NCBI RefSeq assembly: GCF_000877395.1
Contig: NZ_JYFE01000027.1
Location: 1-64,000, forward strand
Direction: 5' to 3'
Source: Jannaschia aquimarina
GTDB taxonomy: Bacteria; Pseudomonadota; Alphaproteobacteria; Rhodobacterales; Rhodobacteraceae
DNA: 64,000 bases
In this document: positions 25,130 to 33,654 of the stretch, one piece after another
Layout of the letters: the number at the start of each line of letters is the position of its first letter
Position numbering within the stretch: position 1 is the stretch's first letter
The notes under the pieces: model-generated
The model's database searches: none
Told to the model about the DNA's origin: nothing
What the model saw: the letters and a program-made list of their open reading frames with translations, nothing else
Made by a program: the position numbers and the translations under genes

Positions 25130-25915
25130 TCAGCCCTCTGGGTTCTGCGATCTGCGTGTCGACAGCAGCGAGCCTACGCCGGCCAGTATGTTGCCTTTTG
25201 TCAGCCAGGCGATGGCAAAGGCCAGCACACCCAGCGTCTCGAGCCAGAAGACGATGTTTCGCTCTGCCAATGCCTGTCCCAGATCCGTGTCGGCGATGAA
25301 GAAGAATATCGCCAGACCGACGATGGACGCGATCAGGGCAATGCCGCAGGCGAGATAGGTCGCGTTCCCCGGCTCGTCGAAATAACGCACCTCGCCCGCC
25401 GCGTTCTTCGGGAACAGGAACAGGCAGATGAGTGCCATCGCCAGGAAGAACACCGCCGCGCTGATGAAGTGGAGCGCGCCGAGGGGCGTGCACCAATGGC
25501 CCACGAAGCCCTGAACCACCTCGGGCGGCGGAAAGGCGTCGCAATCCGTGCCCGCCGGCAGGGCGGGGATCAGCGCCACGCCGATGGCGCCCACGCCCGC
25601 GACGGTCGAGACCCACCAGTCGGTCAGCTTGTCACCCTTTTGCGGGCGGTGGCCCACATAGGCGATGAGAAAGAGGCCGATCGCCACCAGCACCCCCACG
25701 AGGATGTCGCCCATCACCGTGTGGTAGAATTCGGAGATCGACGGCTGCATCTGGCCGCCGGGCCAGAAACGCGCGTGTCCGTAAAGCAGGATCGGAAGGC
25801 TGAGCCCCGCAAGCCCGAGGGCGCGGCGGACGGCGAGGAACGACGACACCAGCTCGTCGTGATCGGCGGAGCTGGAGACCGGTTTGGCATTGAAGGGCAT
25901 CGGGGCACTCGTCAC
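25130..25915 (-). CDS. Uncharacterised multi-pass membrane protein
   Basis: A 261-residue protein with about six hydrophobic segments (near residues 36-48, 68-90, 102-122, 148-168, 190-210 and 228-248). The conserved-looking parts are SISEFYHTVMGDILVGVLVAIG, early in the protein, and HFISAAVFFLAMALICLFLF in the middle. No catalytic motif or known transporter signature was recognised. The DNA composition matches its neighbours. It stands alone between the Hint gene and lpxK, all on the minus strand but with gaps near 100 bp. Confidence 0.75.
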   Translation of the reverse strand: MTSAPMPFNAKPVSSSADHDELVSSFLAVRRALGLAGLSLPILLYGHARFWPGGQMQPSISEFYHTVMGDILVGVLVAIGLFLIAYVGHRPQKGDKLTDWWVSTVAGVGAIGVALIPALPAGTDCDAFPPPEVVQGFVGHWCTPLGALHFISAAVFFLAMALICLFLFPKNAAGEVRYFDEPGNATYLACGIALIASIVGLAIFFFIADTDLGQALAERNIVFWLETLGVLAFAIAWLTKGNILAGVGSLLSTRRSQNPEG

Positions 25916-26012
25916 GATTTACGGATCGGGGCAGCTTGACGTAGCGTGAGCCTAACATAGATCCCGCGCGGTATCGGGGCATGGAAACCTGCCTTGTGCG
26001 TGACCCTCGGGG

Positions 26013-26954
26013 TCAGGTCAGCGCCGCCAGAGCCGATTCGAGGGGGGCGGGGTCTTCGATGCGCAGGCGAACCGGCAGGACGAGAACGCGGCCACGCAGG
26101 GACGGGGGCAGGCGGACCGCGTCCTTTTCGGTCGTGATCGGCTGGGCGGAGAGCTTGGCCGCCCGCTCGCCGAGGCGATGCAGAAGGGTGGGCGTCAGCG
26201 GCTGGTGATCGCCGAGGGCCTCGGTGCCCCGGACATCCGTGCCGAGGTCGCGCAGGGTCTGGAAGAACTTCTCGGGCCGCCCGATCCCCGCGAAGGCGAA
26301 GACGGGCAGGCCCTCCCACGGCATGCCGGTTTCAAGTGGTTCGAGGGTGCCGCGCAGAACCGGCGGCGCCGAGGCGGGCAAGGTGACGTCTCCCTTGCCG
26401 ATCAGCAGGACCAGGTCGGCGCGGGCGAGACCTGTTTCGACAGGTTCGCGCAGCGGGCCGGCGGGAAGGACCCGGCCATTGCCGAAGCCCACCCCGGCAT
26501 CGACGACGACGATGGAGAGGTCCTTTTCCAGCGCCGGGTTCTGGAAGCCGTCATCCAGCACGATCGCGCGAGCCCCTGCCTCGACCGCGGCGCGGGCCCC
26601 GGCGGCGCGGTCGCGCGCCACCCAGGTGGGCGCGAAGGCCGAAAGCAGGAGCGGCTCGTCCCCCACGGCTGTGGCATCGTGGCGGGCGGGGTCGACGCGG
26701 ACCGGGCCCTCGAGCTTGCCGCCATAGCCTCGGCTGACCACGTGCGCGCCGTCCAGCCGTTCGAGCAGGGCGATGACGGTGGGCGTCTTGCCCGCCCCAC
26801 CGGCCGTCAGGTTGCCGACGCAGATCACCGGCACGTCGAGCCTGACCCCCGGCCGGGCCACGCGCCGCGCGGTCGCCGCCGCATAGAGCCACCCGATCGG
26901 CGTCAGCATGGTGGAGATCGGGCCGCGCCCGGACCAGAAACCGGGCGCGCGCAT
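26013..26954 (-). CDS. lpxK: Tetraacyldisaccharide 4'-kinase
   Basis: A 313-residue inner-membrane-associated kinase that phosphorylates the 4' position of tetraacyldisaccharide-1-phosphate to give lipid IVA. The N-terminal segment APGFWSGRGPISTMLTPIGWLY anchors it. The P-loop is at 51-58 (VGNLTAGGAGKTPTV), followed by SRGYGGKLEGPVRV, GDEPLLLS and LDDGFQNPALEKDL, all LpxK signatures. The start at 26954 shares a base with the waaA stop (TGATG), tying it to the LPS operon. Confidence 0.96.
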   Translation of the reverse strand: MRAPGFWSGRGPISTMLTPIGWLYAAATARRVARPGVRLDVPVICVGNLTAGGAGKTPTVIALLERLDGAHVVSRGYGGKLEGPVRVDPARHDATAVGDEPLLLSAFAPTWVARDRAAGARAAVEAGARAIVLDDGFQNPALEKDLSIVVVDAGVGFGNGRVLPAGPLREPVETGLARADLVLLIGKGDVTLPASAPPVLRGTLEPLETGMPWEGLPVFAFAGIGRPEKFFQTLRDLGTDVRGTEALGDHQPLTPTLLHRLGERAAKLSAQPITTEKDAVRLPPSLRGRVLVLPVRLRIEDPAPLESALAALT

Positions 26955-28246
26955 CAATCCACCCCGTCGAGCATGGCGAAGAGCAGATCCAGCGCCTTGT
27001 CGGTCACTTCGGCGCCCTGACTGCAGACTTCCCATGCTGCGTGGGCCATGCGTGCCGCCTCGTCGGGTTCCAGGGCGGCTGTCAGGGCCTGACCGAGGCC
27101 GCTTTCATCCGGGACGAGTCGCGCGCCACCGGCCTTGGCCAGCCGGTCGTAGATGTCGGCAAAGTTGAAAACGTGGGGACCGTGCAGGATCGCGCTGCCC
27201 AGGGCGGCGGGCTCGAACGGGTTATGACCGCCCACTTTCACGAGGGAGCCGCCCATGAAGCTGACGGGACACAGGCGAAACCACAGCCCCATCTCGCCCA
27301 GCGTATCGGCGAGGTAGACCTGGGTGGAGGGCTGGATTTCCTCCTGCTTGGATCGCCGCGCGACCTTCCAGCCGCCTTCGCGCAGGGCGGCCTCGATCCC
27401 GTCCGCGCGGTCCGGATGGCGGGGCACGAGGACACAGAGAAGCCGTTGCCAGGAGCGCAGGGCATGGGCCTGGGCGCCCATCGCGGCCGCCTCTTCCCCG
27501 TCATGGGTCGAGGCGGCGAGCCAGAGCGGCCGACCCTGGATCGCGGCGGCCATCCGCGCGCGTTCGCGTTCGTCGACGGGCAAGGCCGAGGAGCCTTCCT
27601 TCAGGGTGCCCGTCACTTCGAGGCGGGCGGAGGGAAGGCCCAGTTCGCGCAGGCGTTCGGCGGTCGCCGGGTCCTGGGCCTGAACCTGATCGATCCGCGC
27701 CAAAAGGGCGGCGGCGGCCCCCCGACCCCACCTGCTCCAACGCTGAAAGCTGGCGGCGGTCATGCGGGCGTTGATGAGCGCGATGTTGGTGTCGCGTTCG
27801 TGGCATTCGACGATGAGCGAGGGCCAGAGCTCCGACTCGGCCAGGACGGCGAGATCCGGACGCCAGTGGGCCATGAACCGTTTGACCCAAGGGCGGACGT
27901 CCAGCGGCGCATATTGGTGGACGGTGCGGGGCGGCAGGCGGGACGACAGGATCTCGGCGGAGGTGACGGTGCCGGTGGTCAGCAGGAACGACAGGTCCGG
28001 CCGTTCCTCTCCCATCTTGCGGATCATCTCGAGCAACGAGAGACCCTCGCCGACGCTGGCGCCATGGAGCCAGATCAGCGGCCCGTCCTCGCGCGGGGCG
28101 GAGGGGTGGCCGCGCCGTTCCGCGATGCGCTGCGGATCCTCCTTGCCTTCCTGGAGACGTCGGCGCAGCGCGCGCTCCGCCAGCGGCTTGGCTTGCGCCG
28201 ATGCCGCCAGATAGGCTTGCAGCAGCTTGGAGCGCGGCGGGGTCAG
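26954..28246 (-). CDS. waaA: 3-deoxy-D-manno-octulosonic acid transferase (CTG start)
   Basis: A GT30-family glycosyltransferase, 430 residues from the proposed start, that adds KDO to lipid IVA. Signatures are LIWLHGASVGEG, LLTTGTVTSAEIL, QYAPLDVRPWVKRFM, AESELWPSLI, the donor-site motif SFMGGSLVKVGGHNPFEPA and PHVFNFADIY. No ATG, GTG or TTG lies in frame near the expected N-terminus. CTG at 28246 overlaps the upstream stop (CTGA) and is preceded by GAGGAA with a 5-base gap, so it is the best start. The next upstream in-frame codons run through the DUF4170 gene without a start signal. Downstream it overlaps lpxK. Confidence 0.9.
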   Translation of the reverse strand: MTPPRSKLLQAYLAASAQAKPLAERALRRRLQEGKEDPQRIAERRGHPSAPREDGPLIWLHGASVGEGLSLLEMIRKMGEERPDLSFLLTTGTVTSAEILSSRLPPRTVHQYAPLDVRPWVKRFMAHWRPDLAVLAESELWPSLIVECHERDTNIALINARMTAASFQRWSRWGRGAAAALLARIDQVQAQDPATAERLRELGLPSARLEVTGTLKEGSSALPVDERERARMAAAIQGRPLWLAASTHDGEEAAAMGAQAHALRSWQRLLCVLVPRHPDRADGIEAALREGGWKVARRSKQEEIQPSTQVYLADTLGEMGLWFRLCPVSFMGGSLVKVGGHNPFEPAALGSAILHGPHVFNFADIYDRLAKAGGARLVPDESGLGQALTAALEPDEAARMAHAAWEVCSQGAEVTDKALDLLFAMLDGVD

Positions 28247-28488
28247 CCCAGTTCCTCGGTCGGAGAGGCTTCGCGCTCCTCGTCGCGAAGCCGGTGAATG
28301 TGCGCGATGAAGTAGCGCATGTGCGCGTCGTCCACGGTGCGCTGGGCGGCCGATTTCCAGGCGTCGTAGGCGCTGGCATAGTCGGGATACATGCCGACGA
28401 TGTCGATCGCGTCCATATCGGCGAACTGCGTCGATTGGGGGTTCACGAGCTCGCCGCCGAAGACGAGGTGCAGGCGTTGCTGGGACAT
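28243..28488 (-). CDS. DUF4170 protein
   Basis: An 81-residue soluble protein of the alphaproteobacterial DUF4170 family (LHLVFGGELVNPQSTQFADMDAIDIVGMYP, then a helix AYDAWKSAAQRTVDDAHMRYFIAHIHRL). No catalytic residues are evident. It occurs here, as in relatives, directly before waaA, with a 4-base overlap to that gene's proposed CTG start. This placement suggests a link with KDO/lipid A assembly, but its role is unknown. Confidence 0.88.
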   Translation of the reverse strand: MSQQRLHLVFGGELVNPQSTQFADMDAIDIVGMYPDYASAYDAWKSAAQRTVDDAHMRYFIAHIHRLRDEEREASPTEELG

Positions 28489-28518
28489 GGGGCCTCCGGG
28501 TTGGTGTTCGCCCCTCGC

Positions 28519-29292
28519 CTAACCCGGTGTCGCGACACGGTCCAGAAGGCCCGCATGGACGGCGGGACTGCCCGCGATGACACCGACGACTTTTGGGATG
28601 CCGGTTCCGTAATGCAGCGGACTGCCGAAGCGGTCCGTGCAGGACGCGCCGGCCTCGGTGCAGATCAGATCCCCCGCCGCGATGTCCCAGTGCCAGCAAT
28701 CCCGAAGCGTGACCATCGCGTCGAACCGGCCCTGCGCCACCAGCGCCAACCTGTAGGCCAGCGAGGAGCGGAACGTGCGGCGGACATCCGGCATCCGTTC
28801 CCAGTTCTGTGCGCGGAAGGTCGGCTTTGCGGCGAGAACCGTCGCCTCTTCCAGCCCAGCCCGCCCGCTGGGGGCGATGGGCACCCCGTTCAGGCTCGCC
28901 CCACCGCCGGCATGGGCCGACCAGAGACGGTCGCGCATCGGCTGGTAGATCGCGGCGGCGACCGTCCGGCCGTCCTCGACCACGGCGAGCGAGTGGGTGA
29001 AGGCGCCGTTCCCTTCGATGAAGGCGCGGGTGCCGTCGATCGGGTCGATCACGAAGGTGCGCTGTCCGGTCCGCCGGTCGGTCTGGTAGCTTTCCTCGCT
29101 GAGCCAGCCGTAGTCGGGGCGCGTCCCGAGAAGTCGGTCATGGAGCATGGCGTCCACTTCGAGATCGGCCTCGGTCACGGGACCCTGATCGCCCTTCTGC
29201 CAGACCTTCGGATCGCGCTTGAAATGTCTCCGCGCGATCTCTCCGGCGGATCGCGCCGCGCTTTCGAGGAGCGCGCGATCAGCTTCCGGCAA
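28519..29292 (-). CDS. Inositol-monophosphatase-family enzyme (CysQ-like)
   Basis: A 257-residue magnesium-dependent phosphatase. Metal ligands are visible as Glu67 in WLSEESYQ, the motif DPIDGT at 83-88 and the C-terminal CWHWDIAAGDLICTEAGA. The family includes inositol monophosphatase and 3'(2'),5'-bisphosphate nucleotidase (CysQ), which removes the by-product PAP of sulfate assimilation. The sequence TRAFIEGNGAFTHSLAVVEDGRTVAAAI resembles the CysQ side, but substrate assignment is not certain. Its first 14 bases overlap the end of pmbA, so the two are coupled. Confidence 0.85.
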   Translation of the reverse strand: MPEADRALLESAARSAGEIARRHFKRDPKVWQKGDQGPVTEADLEVDAMLHDRLLGTRPDYGWLSEESYQTDRRTGQRTFVIDPIDGTRAFIEGNGAFTHSLAVVEDGRTVAAAIYQPMRDRLWSAHAGGGASLNGVPIAPSGRAGLEEATVLAAKPTFRAQNWERMPDVRRTFRSSLAYRLALVAQGRFDAMVTLRDCWHWDIAAGDLICTEAGASCTDRFGSPLHYGTGIPKVVGVIAGSPAVHAGLLDRVATPG

Positions 29293-30637
29293 CCGTCAGG
29301 CCCTCGACGCGTAGGGACGGGATGGCGCGCGACAGGTGCGGGCGCGCGTCGTTCGCGGGCGTCAGCGTCCGCAACATGTCCCGCAGATTGCCCGCGACGG
29401 TGCATTCGTTGACCGGATAGGAAATCTGACCGTTCTCGACCCAGAAGCCGGAGGCGCCGCGAGAATAGTCACCCGTGGTCGCGTTCACGGAGGATCCGAT
29501 CAGCGATGTGATCAGGAGGCCGGTCCCCATCTCGGCCAGCAGCGCGTCGCGCCCGATCGCCCCTTCCGTCATGCGGATGTTCGTCACTCCCGGCGAAGGC
29601 GGTGACGACGTGCCCCGCGTCGCGTTCGCAGTACTGTCGAGGCCGAGCTTACGTGCCGTGGCCAAGTCCAGCACCCAGCCTTGCAGGACGCCGTCGGCCA
29701 CCAGATCGCGCCGCGCCGTCGCCAGCCCCTCGGCGTCGAACGGTTTGGACGAACCCAGGCGGGGCAGGTGCGGATCCTCCCAGACCGAAAGCCCTGCGGG
29801 CAGGACGTCTTGTCCCATCGCGTCGCGCAGGAAGCTGGAGCCACGCGCGACCGAGCTGCCGTTGATCGCCCCGAGGAGATGGCCGATCAGGGTCGATGCC
29901 ACGCGCTCGTCATAGACGACGGGAAATGCGCCGGTGGGCGGCTTGCGCGATCCGGCGCGGGCGACGGCCCGCTCTCCGGCGAGGCGGCCGACCTTTGCGG
30001 GGTCGTCCAGATCGGCGGCGTGGGTGCGGCTGTCGCCGTAATAGTCGCGTTCCATCGACAGGCCCTCGCCCGAAATGGCGACGCAGGAGAGGGACGTGCC
30101 GGTGCGGGCATAGCCGCCGGAAAAGCCATTGGTCGCCGCCAGATGGATGCGGCGCTCGCCCCAGCCGGCGCCCGCCGCGCTGACCTGGGCGACGCCGTCC
30201 ACCGCGAGGGCGGCCGCTTCCGCCGCCAGTGCCATGTCCTGAAGGTCCGCCGGGCTGGGGGCGGGAGCCGTGTCCACGAGGTCGAGGGACGCCGCGTCCG
30301 TTCTTTCGGCCAGCGCGTCGGCCGGGGCGAGGCCCACATGCGGATCTTCGGGCGCCTCGCGGGCCATGGCGACGGCACGCTCGGCCATGGTGGCCATCGT
30401 CTCGGGCCGGATGTCGGACGCGGAGATGCAGGCCTGCCGCTTGCCGATCAGCACTCGAAGGCCGAGTTCGACGCCTTCGGAGCGCTCGGCATGTTCGAGC
30501 TTGCCCTTGAGCACGTCGACCGAAACCGACGTCCCCTCGACCGCGAGCGCATCCGCCGCCTCGGCCCCGGCCTTTCGGGCGGCGTCGAGCAGGGCGTCGC
30601 ACAGGCGGGGAAGATCGCTTTGGGGCGTGTCGGACAT
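29279..30637 (-). CDS. pmbA: TldD/PmbA-family protein (PmbA-like)
   Basis: A 452-residue member of the TldD/TldE (PmbA) family. The TldD-TldE complex is a metalloprotease that degrades unfolded peptides and matures microcin B17 and some other modified peptides. This protein lacks the HExxxH zinc motif of TldD, as expected for the PmbA/TldE partner. Conserved segments include FPVVYDERVASTLIGHLLGAINGS, RGTSSPPSPGVTNIRM and TGDYSRGASGFWVENG. The start at 30637 (MSDTPQSDLP) is preferred to an in-frame Met 19 codons upstream that lacks conserved character. It is the first gene of the pmbA-cysQ-DUF4170-waaA-lpxK operon; no tldD is present in the window. Confidence 0.9.
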   Translation of the reverse strand: MSDTPQSDLPRLCDALLDAARKAGAEAADALAVEGTSVSVDVLKGKLEHAERSEGVELGLRVLIGKRQACISASDIRPETMATMAERAVAMAREAPEDPHVGLAPADALAERTDAASLDLVDTAPAPSPADLQDMALAAEAAALAVDGVAQVSAAGAGWGERRIHLAATNGFSGGYARTGTSLSCVAISGEGLSMERDYYGDSRTHAADLDDPAKVGRLAGERAVARAGSRKPPTGAFPVVYDERVASTLIGHLLGAINGSSVARGSSFLRDAMGQDVLPAGLSVWEDPHLPRLGSSKPFDAEGLATARRDLVADGVLQGWVLDLATARKLGLDSTANATRGTSSPPSPGVTNIRMTEGAIGRDALLAEMGTGLLITSLIGSSVNATTGDYSRGASGFWVENGQISYPVNECTVAGNLRDMLRTLTPANDARPHLSRAIPSLRVEGLTVAGS

Positions 30638-30947
30638 CGGGCGGCCTCGGTCTTGCGGGTTCAGGGGGAGGTAGAGCGCCGGCCTGCCGGGCACAAGCTG
30701 GTGCGTCCCGGCGGCGCGGGCCGCTTCGAATAAACCGTCGGTGTAGGGGTGGCTATCGCATAACTCGGCGAAACGCGGCCGGTTTCCGCCAAATGGGCCG
30801 AGCGGTCATAGGATAACGCCAACACGATCCCATAGATGCCCCGTGACGGCGTGGATGGAGCCTTTTCATCCGCGACGCAGGATGCGCGCCGAGGCGTGCG
30901 AGATTCATTCGAGCCGGCCGCCGTGCCGGTGCCATTGGAGAAAGACC
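30638..30947. other. Divergent intergenic region, pmbA / small lipoprotein
   Basis: A 310-bp gap between two divergent genes, so it must hold promoters for both. No clear -35/-10 pair, palindrome over 7 bp or conserved small frame was recognised. The only evident signal is GGAG eight bases before the lipoprotein ATG. Confidence 0.45.
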
Positions 30948-31166
30948 ATGAAGTCCATCCTTCCCTTCGCCCTGATCGCCGCGACCCTGACCGCATGCGG
31001 ACCCGGCGGCGTCATCGACAGCGATGTCGAGCGTGGCCTTGTCGGCGCGGCAGTTGGCTACGGCGCCGCGCGGGCCGTGGACGGCAACGGGGACCGCGGC
31101 GCCATCGCGGGCGGCTTGGCCGGTATCTTCTGCGACGACGTGGGCGTCTGCTCGCGCGCCCGCTGA
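30948..31166 (+). CDS. Small glycine-rich lipoprotein
   Basis: A 72-residue predicted lipoprotein. The signal peptide MKSILPFALIAATLTAC ends in a lipobox with Cys17. The mature part has a Gly/Ala-rich stretch (GLVGAAVGYGAARAVDGNGDRGAIAGGLAGIF) that looks like a glycine zipper, then two Cys (CDDVGVC) near the end. The start is fixed by GGAG eight bases upstream and by the signal peptide. A GC hairpin follows its stop. Homologues of this size are often annotated as hypothetical; function unknown. Confidence 0.8.
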   Translation: MKSILPFALIAATLTACGPGGVIDSDVERGLVGAAVGYGAARAVDGNGDRGAIAGGLAGIFCDDVGVCSRAR

Positions 31167-31187
31167 GCCGACCGTTTCGGATCTGAG

Positions 31188-31212
31188 CGCCCGCCCCGTC
31201 ACGGGGCGGGCG
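31188..31212 (+). terminator. Strong hairpin after the small lipoprotein gene
   Basis: CGCCCGCCCCG / CGGGGCGGGCG forms an 11-bp perfect stem around a TCA loop, 22 bp past the stop codon. The following TTCGCATG is only weakly T-rich, so it is a probable but not ideal terminator. Confidence 0.65.
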
Positions 31213-31250
31213 TTCGCATGTCCGGGCTCGGCAGGCCAAGCAGGCAGAAC

Positions 31251-31279
31251 GAAAAGGCCCCCGAGCGGAACTCGGGGGC
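31251..31279 (-). terminator. Rho-independent terminator of the DUF2125 gene
   Basis: On the minus strand the 9-bp stem GCCCCCGAG / CTCGGGGGC with a 5-base loop is followed by CTTTTCGTT. It lies 88 bp past the stop of the DUF2125 gene, and faces the lipoprotein terminator back to back. Confidence 0.75.
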
Positions 31280-31366
31280 AATGGCCGCAGCAATGGTATC
31301 GCTGTCAGCGAGTCATCTTCGGTCCGACGCCGCCGCGCGGTTCCGTCCGCAGTCCGGGCACGCGGA

Positions 31367-32842
31367 TCATTGCAGCGGAAGGCCGTTGGCCAGGATGCCG
31401 CCGCCTTCGGTGAACTCGATCTCCGACTCGAGGCGGTTCTCGCCGACCGGACGGGCGACCATGCCGGCCATGCCGCGTACGAAGGTGGCCTGCTGCGCCG
31501 GGACGAGGCCCATCGCGACCAGCTTGTCCAGAAGCGCCATGCCGCCGTCGAGAGCGAGGTTCAGGCGCCCGACCGGCATGGGGAACGGAGCGGGCGTTTC
31601 CGGGAAAGTCAGCGCACCGGTGCCGGTCAGTTCGGCCCCCGCGACCGAGAAGCGCAGCTCACTCAGATCAAGGCTTTCGGGACGGATCGGGGGGCCCTCC
31701 AGAGCGGTAACGGCCTCGGGGTCGCCCAGGAAGTCGGCCAGGACCTCGGCCTCGCCCGTGATCGTGAGGACCAGCGTCGCCGGATCGCGCGGCAACTGGC
31801 CCGTCGGGTCGAAGAGCGCCCAGAGCTGCTCGTCCAGGGCGAGATCGCGATAGGCGAGGTCGAGCGCCCAGGGACTGCCGCCCTCCGAGACAGCGTAGGG
31901 GAAGGTAACCCCCGTCCGTGCCTCGGCCATGGTGACGTTGATCGGTAACGGCATCGCGGGCGGAACGACCGTCATCTGCGCGTCGTTCGAAGTCAGCAGG
32001 TAGGTGATGCTCTGCTCGTCCAGTCCGAGCTCGATCCCGCCGGATGCGGCCTGGCCGTTGACCTGCAATTGTCCTTCGGGCGTGTCCGATACCAGGGCCA
32101 GCGTGCTGCCCGAATGGGTAATTTCGCCCTCATAGGTGATGCCCATCATCGCGAAGATGTTCGAGCCGTCCGGCGCGGCCTCGGATGGGTATGTGCCGTC
32201 GATCCGGCCGCCGAGGCCGGACATCGCGTAGGACAGATCGAACGTCTCCCCGGTGGCGGAGGCGCCCGCGGCCGAAAAGTCGACCGCGCTCGCGGCGTAG
32301 GTCTGCGAAAAGCCGATCTCCTCGCCGTCCAGATCCGACTGATAGGTCGAGTCGAGATTGCGGAGGGTCATCGTCGCCGGAAAGGATTCCGCCACCTCGT
32401 CGCCGGTGATGTCGCCCATCTCGTAAGTCAGGCTGTCGGCGCGAATGTCGTAGATGCGCTGATCGCCCTCGTCGCGGGCGATGATGGACAGGCCCTCGTG
32501 GCGTATTTCTGCGCTGATCGTGACGGTTTCGCCTTCGAGCGTGCTGGTCGAACTCGCGTCGGATACCGGCGGAATCTCGATCCGCACCGAGCCGTCATTC
32601 TGCTCGACGAATGTGAGAGTGCCGTAGTTGCTGGTCGAGGCGCCGCCGCCGAAATCCATCACCGCCTGGACGTCTTCGAGGACGAGCCTGCCGACTGAAT
32701 AGTCCTCGGAGCCGACCTGAAGCTCCATCCCGAGACGGGCGCCCATCTCCTGCCAGTCCTCCCACAATTCGGGGGCGGTCAGGGACCAGGCGGGGCTTGC
32801 CGCCAGCAGGGCGAGTGGCAGGGCGGCGTAGTATTTCGACAT
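31367..32842 (-). CDS. DUF2125 domain protein
   Basis: A 491-residue protein with a cleavable signal peptide (MSKYYAALPLALLAASPAWS), so it is probably periplasmic. The rest is largely beta-strand with repeated patterns such as VTISAEIRHEGLSIIARDEG and MTLRNLDSTYQSDLDGEE, matching the alphaproteobacterial DUF2125 family. No catalytic motif is seen. The start at 32842 is chosen because the signal peptide begins there. Its role is unknown; the large periplasmic beta domain suggests an envelope function. Divergent from the SDR gene. Confidence 0.85.
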   Translation of the reverse strand: MSKYYAALPLALLAASPAWSLTAPELWEDWQEMGARLGMELQVGSEDYSVGRLVLEDVQAVMDFGGGASTSNYGTLTFVEQNDGSVRIEIPPVSDASSTSTLEGETVTISAEIRHEGLSIIARDEGDQRIYDIRADSLTYEMGDITGDEVAESFPATMTLRNLDSTYQSDLDGEEIGFSQTYAASAVDFSAAGASATGETFDLSYAMSGLGGRIDGTYPSEAAPDGSNIFAMMGITYEGEITHSGSTLALVSDTPEGQLQVNGQAASGGIELGLDEQSITYLLTSNDAQMTVVPPAMPLPINVTMAEARTGVTFPYAVSEGGSPWALDLAYRDLALDEQLWALFDPTGQLPRDPATLVLTITGEAEVLADFLGDPEAVTALEGPPIRPESLDLSELRFSVAGAELTGTGALTFPETPAPFPMPVGRLNLALDGGMALLDKLVAMGLVPAQQATFVRGMAGMVARPVGENRLESEIEFTEGGGILANGLPLQ

Positions 32843-32919
32843 CGGAAGGCCTCTGGGATAAACGACGGTCGACGAAGCATTTCGCACCCCGCCGCTGGGG
32901 TCAACCGAAGGAGGGCGCC

Positions 32920-33654
32920 ATGCAGGGTCGCACCGTCATGATTACCGGAGCCAGCCGCGGGATCGGCGCGGCCGCCGCCCGCGCCTTCGCCGCCGAAGGG
33001 GCGAATGTCGCGCTTCTGGCTCGCTCGACCGAGGCCATCGCCGATCTGGCCGGCGAGATCGGAGAGACGGCATTGGCCATCCCCTGCGACGTCACGCGCT
33101 ATCACGAGATGGCGCTGGCCGTGGGCGCCGCGCGCGACAGATTTGGCGGGCTGGACGTGATGATCCTGAATGCGGGCGTTATCGACCCCATCGCGCCCCT
33201 GGGCCGGGCCGATCCCGATGCCTGGGATCGCGGGATCGACGTGAACCTGAAGGGCGTCCACAACGGAATGCATGCCGCGATTCCGGTTTTGCCCGAGGGC
33301 GGGACGCTGATCACGGTGTCTTCCGGAGCCGCGCATCGCCCTGTCGAGGGCTGGTCGCAATACTGCGCCGCCAAGGCGGGGGCCTGGATGCTGACCCGGC
33401 AGGCCCATCACGAATTGGGGCGGCGCCTGCGGGTCTTCGGCCTGTCACCGGGCACGGTCGCCACGCAGATGCAGCGCGACATCAAGCAGAGCGGGATCGG
33501 CCCCGTGGCGCAACTCGATTGGGGGGACCACATCCCGCCGGACTGGCCTGCCAAGGCGCTCGTCTGGATGTGCTCGCCCGATGCGGACGACCTGCGCGGC
33601 ACGGAGATCAGCCTGCGCGAGGACGAGATCCGCAAGCGCATCGGTCTGGCGTGA
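32920..33654 (+). CDS. SDR-family oxidoreductase
   Basis: A 244-residue short-chain dehydrogenase/reductase with an NAD(P)-binding TGASRGIG at 9-16, NAGVIDP in the middle, and the catalytic Ser134/135, Tyr148 and Lys152 (YCAAK). The classical fold is complete. The start at 32920 follows GAAGGAGGG closely. The substrate is unknown. The stop overlaps the GTG start of the crotonase-like gene (GTGA), so the pair is co-translated and may act on an acyl or hydroxyacyl intermediate. Confidence 0.9.
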   Translation: MQGRTVMITGASRGIGAAAARAFAAEGANVALLARSTEAIADLAGEIGETALAIPCDVTRYHEMALAVGAARDRFGGLDVMILNAGVIDPIAPLGRADPDAWDRGIDVNLKGVHNGMHAAIPVLPEGGTLITVSSGAAHRPVEGWSQYCAAKAGAWMLTRQAHHELGRRLRVFGLSPGTVATQMQRDIKQSGIGPVAQLDWGDHIPPDWPAKALVWMCSPDADDLRGTEISLREDEIRKRIGLA

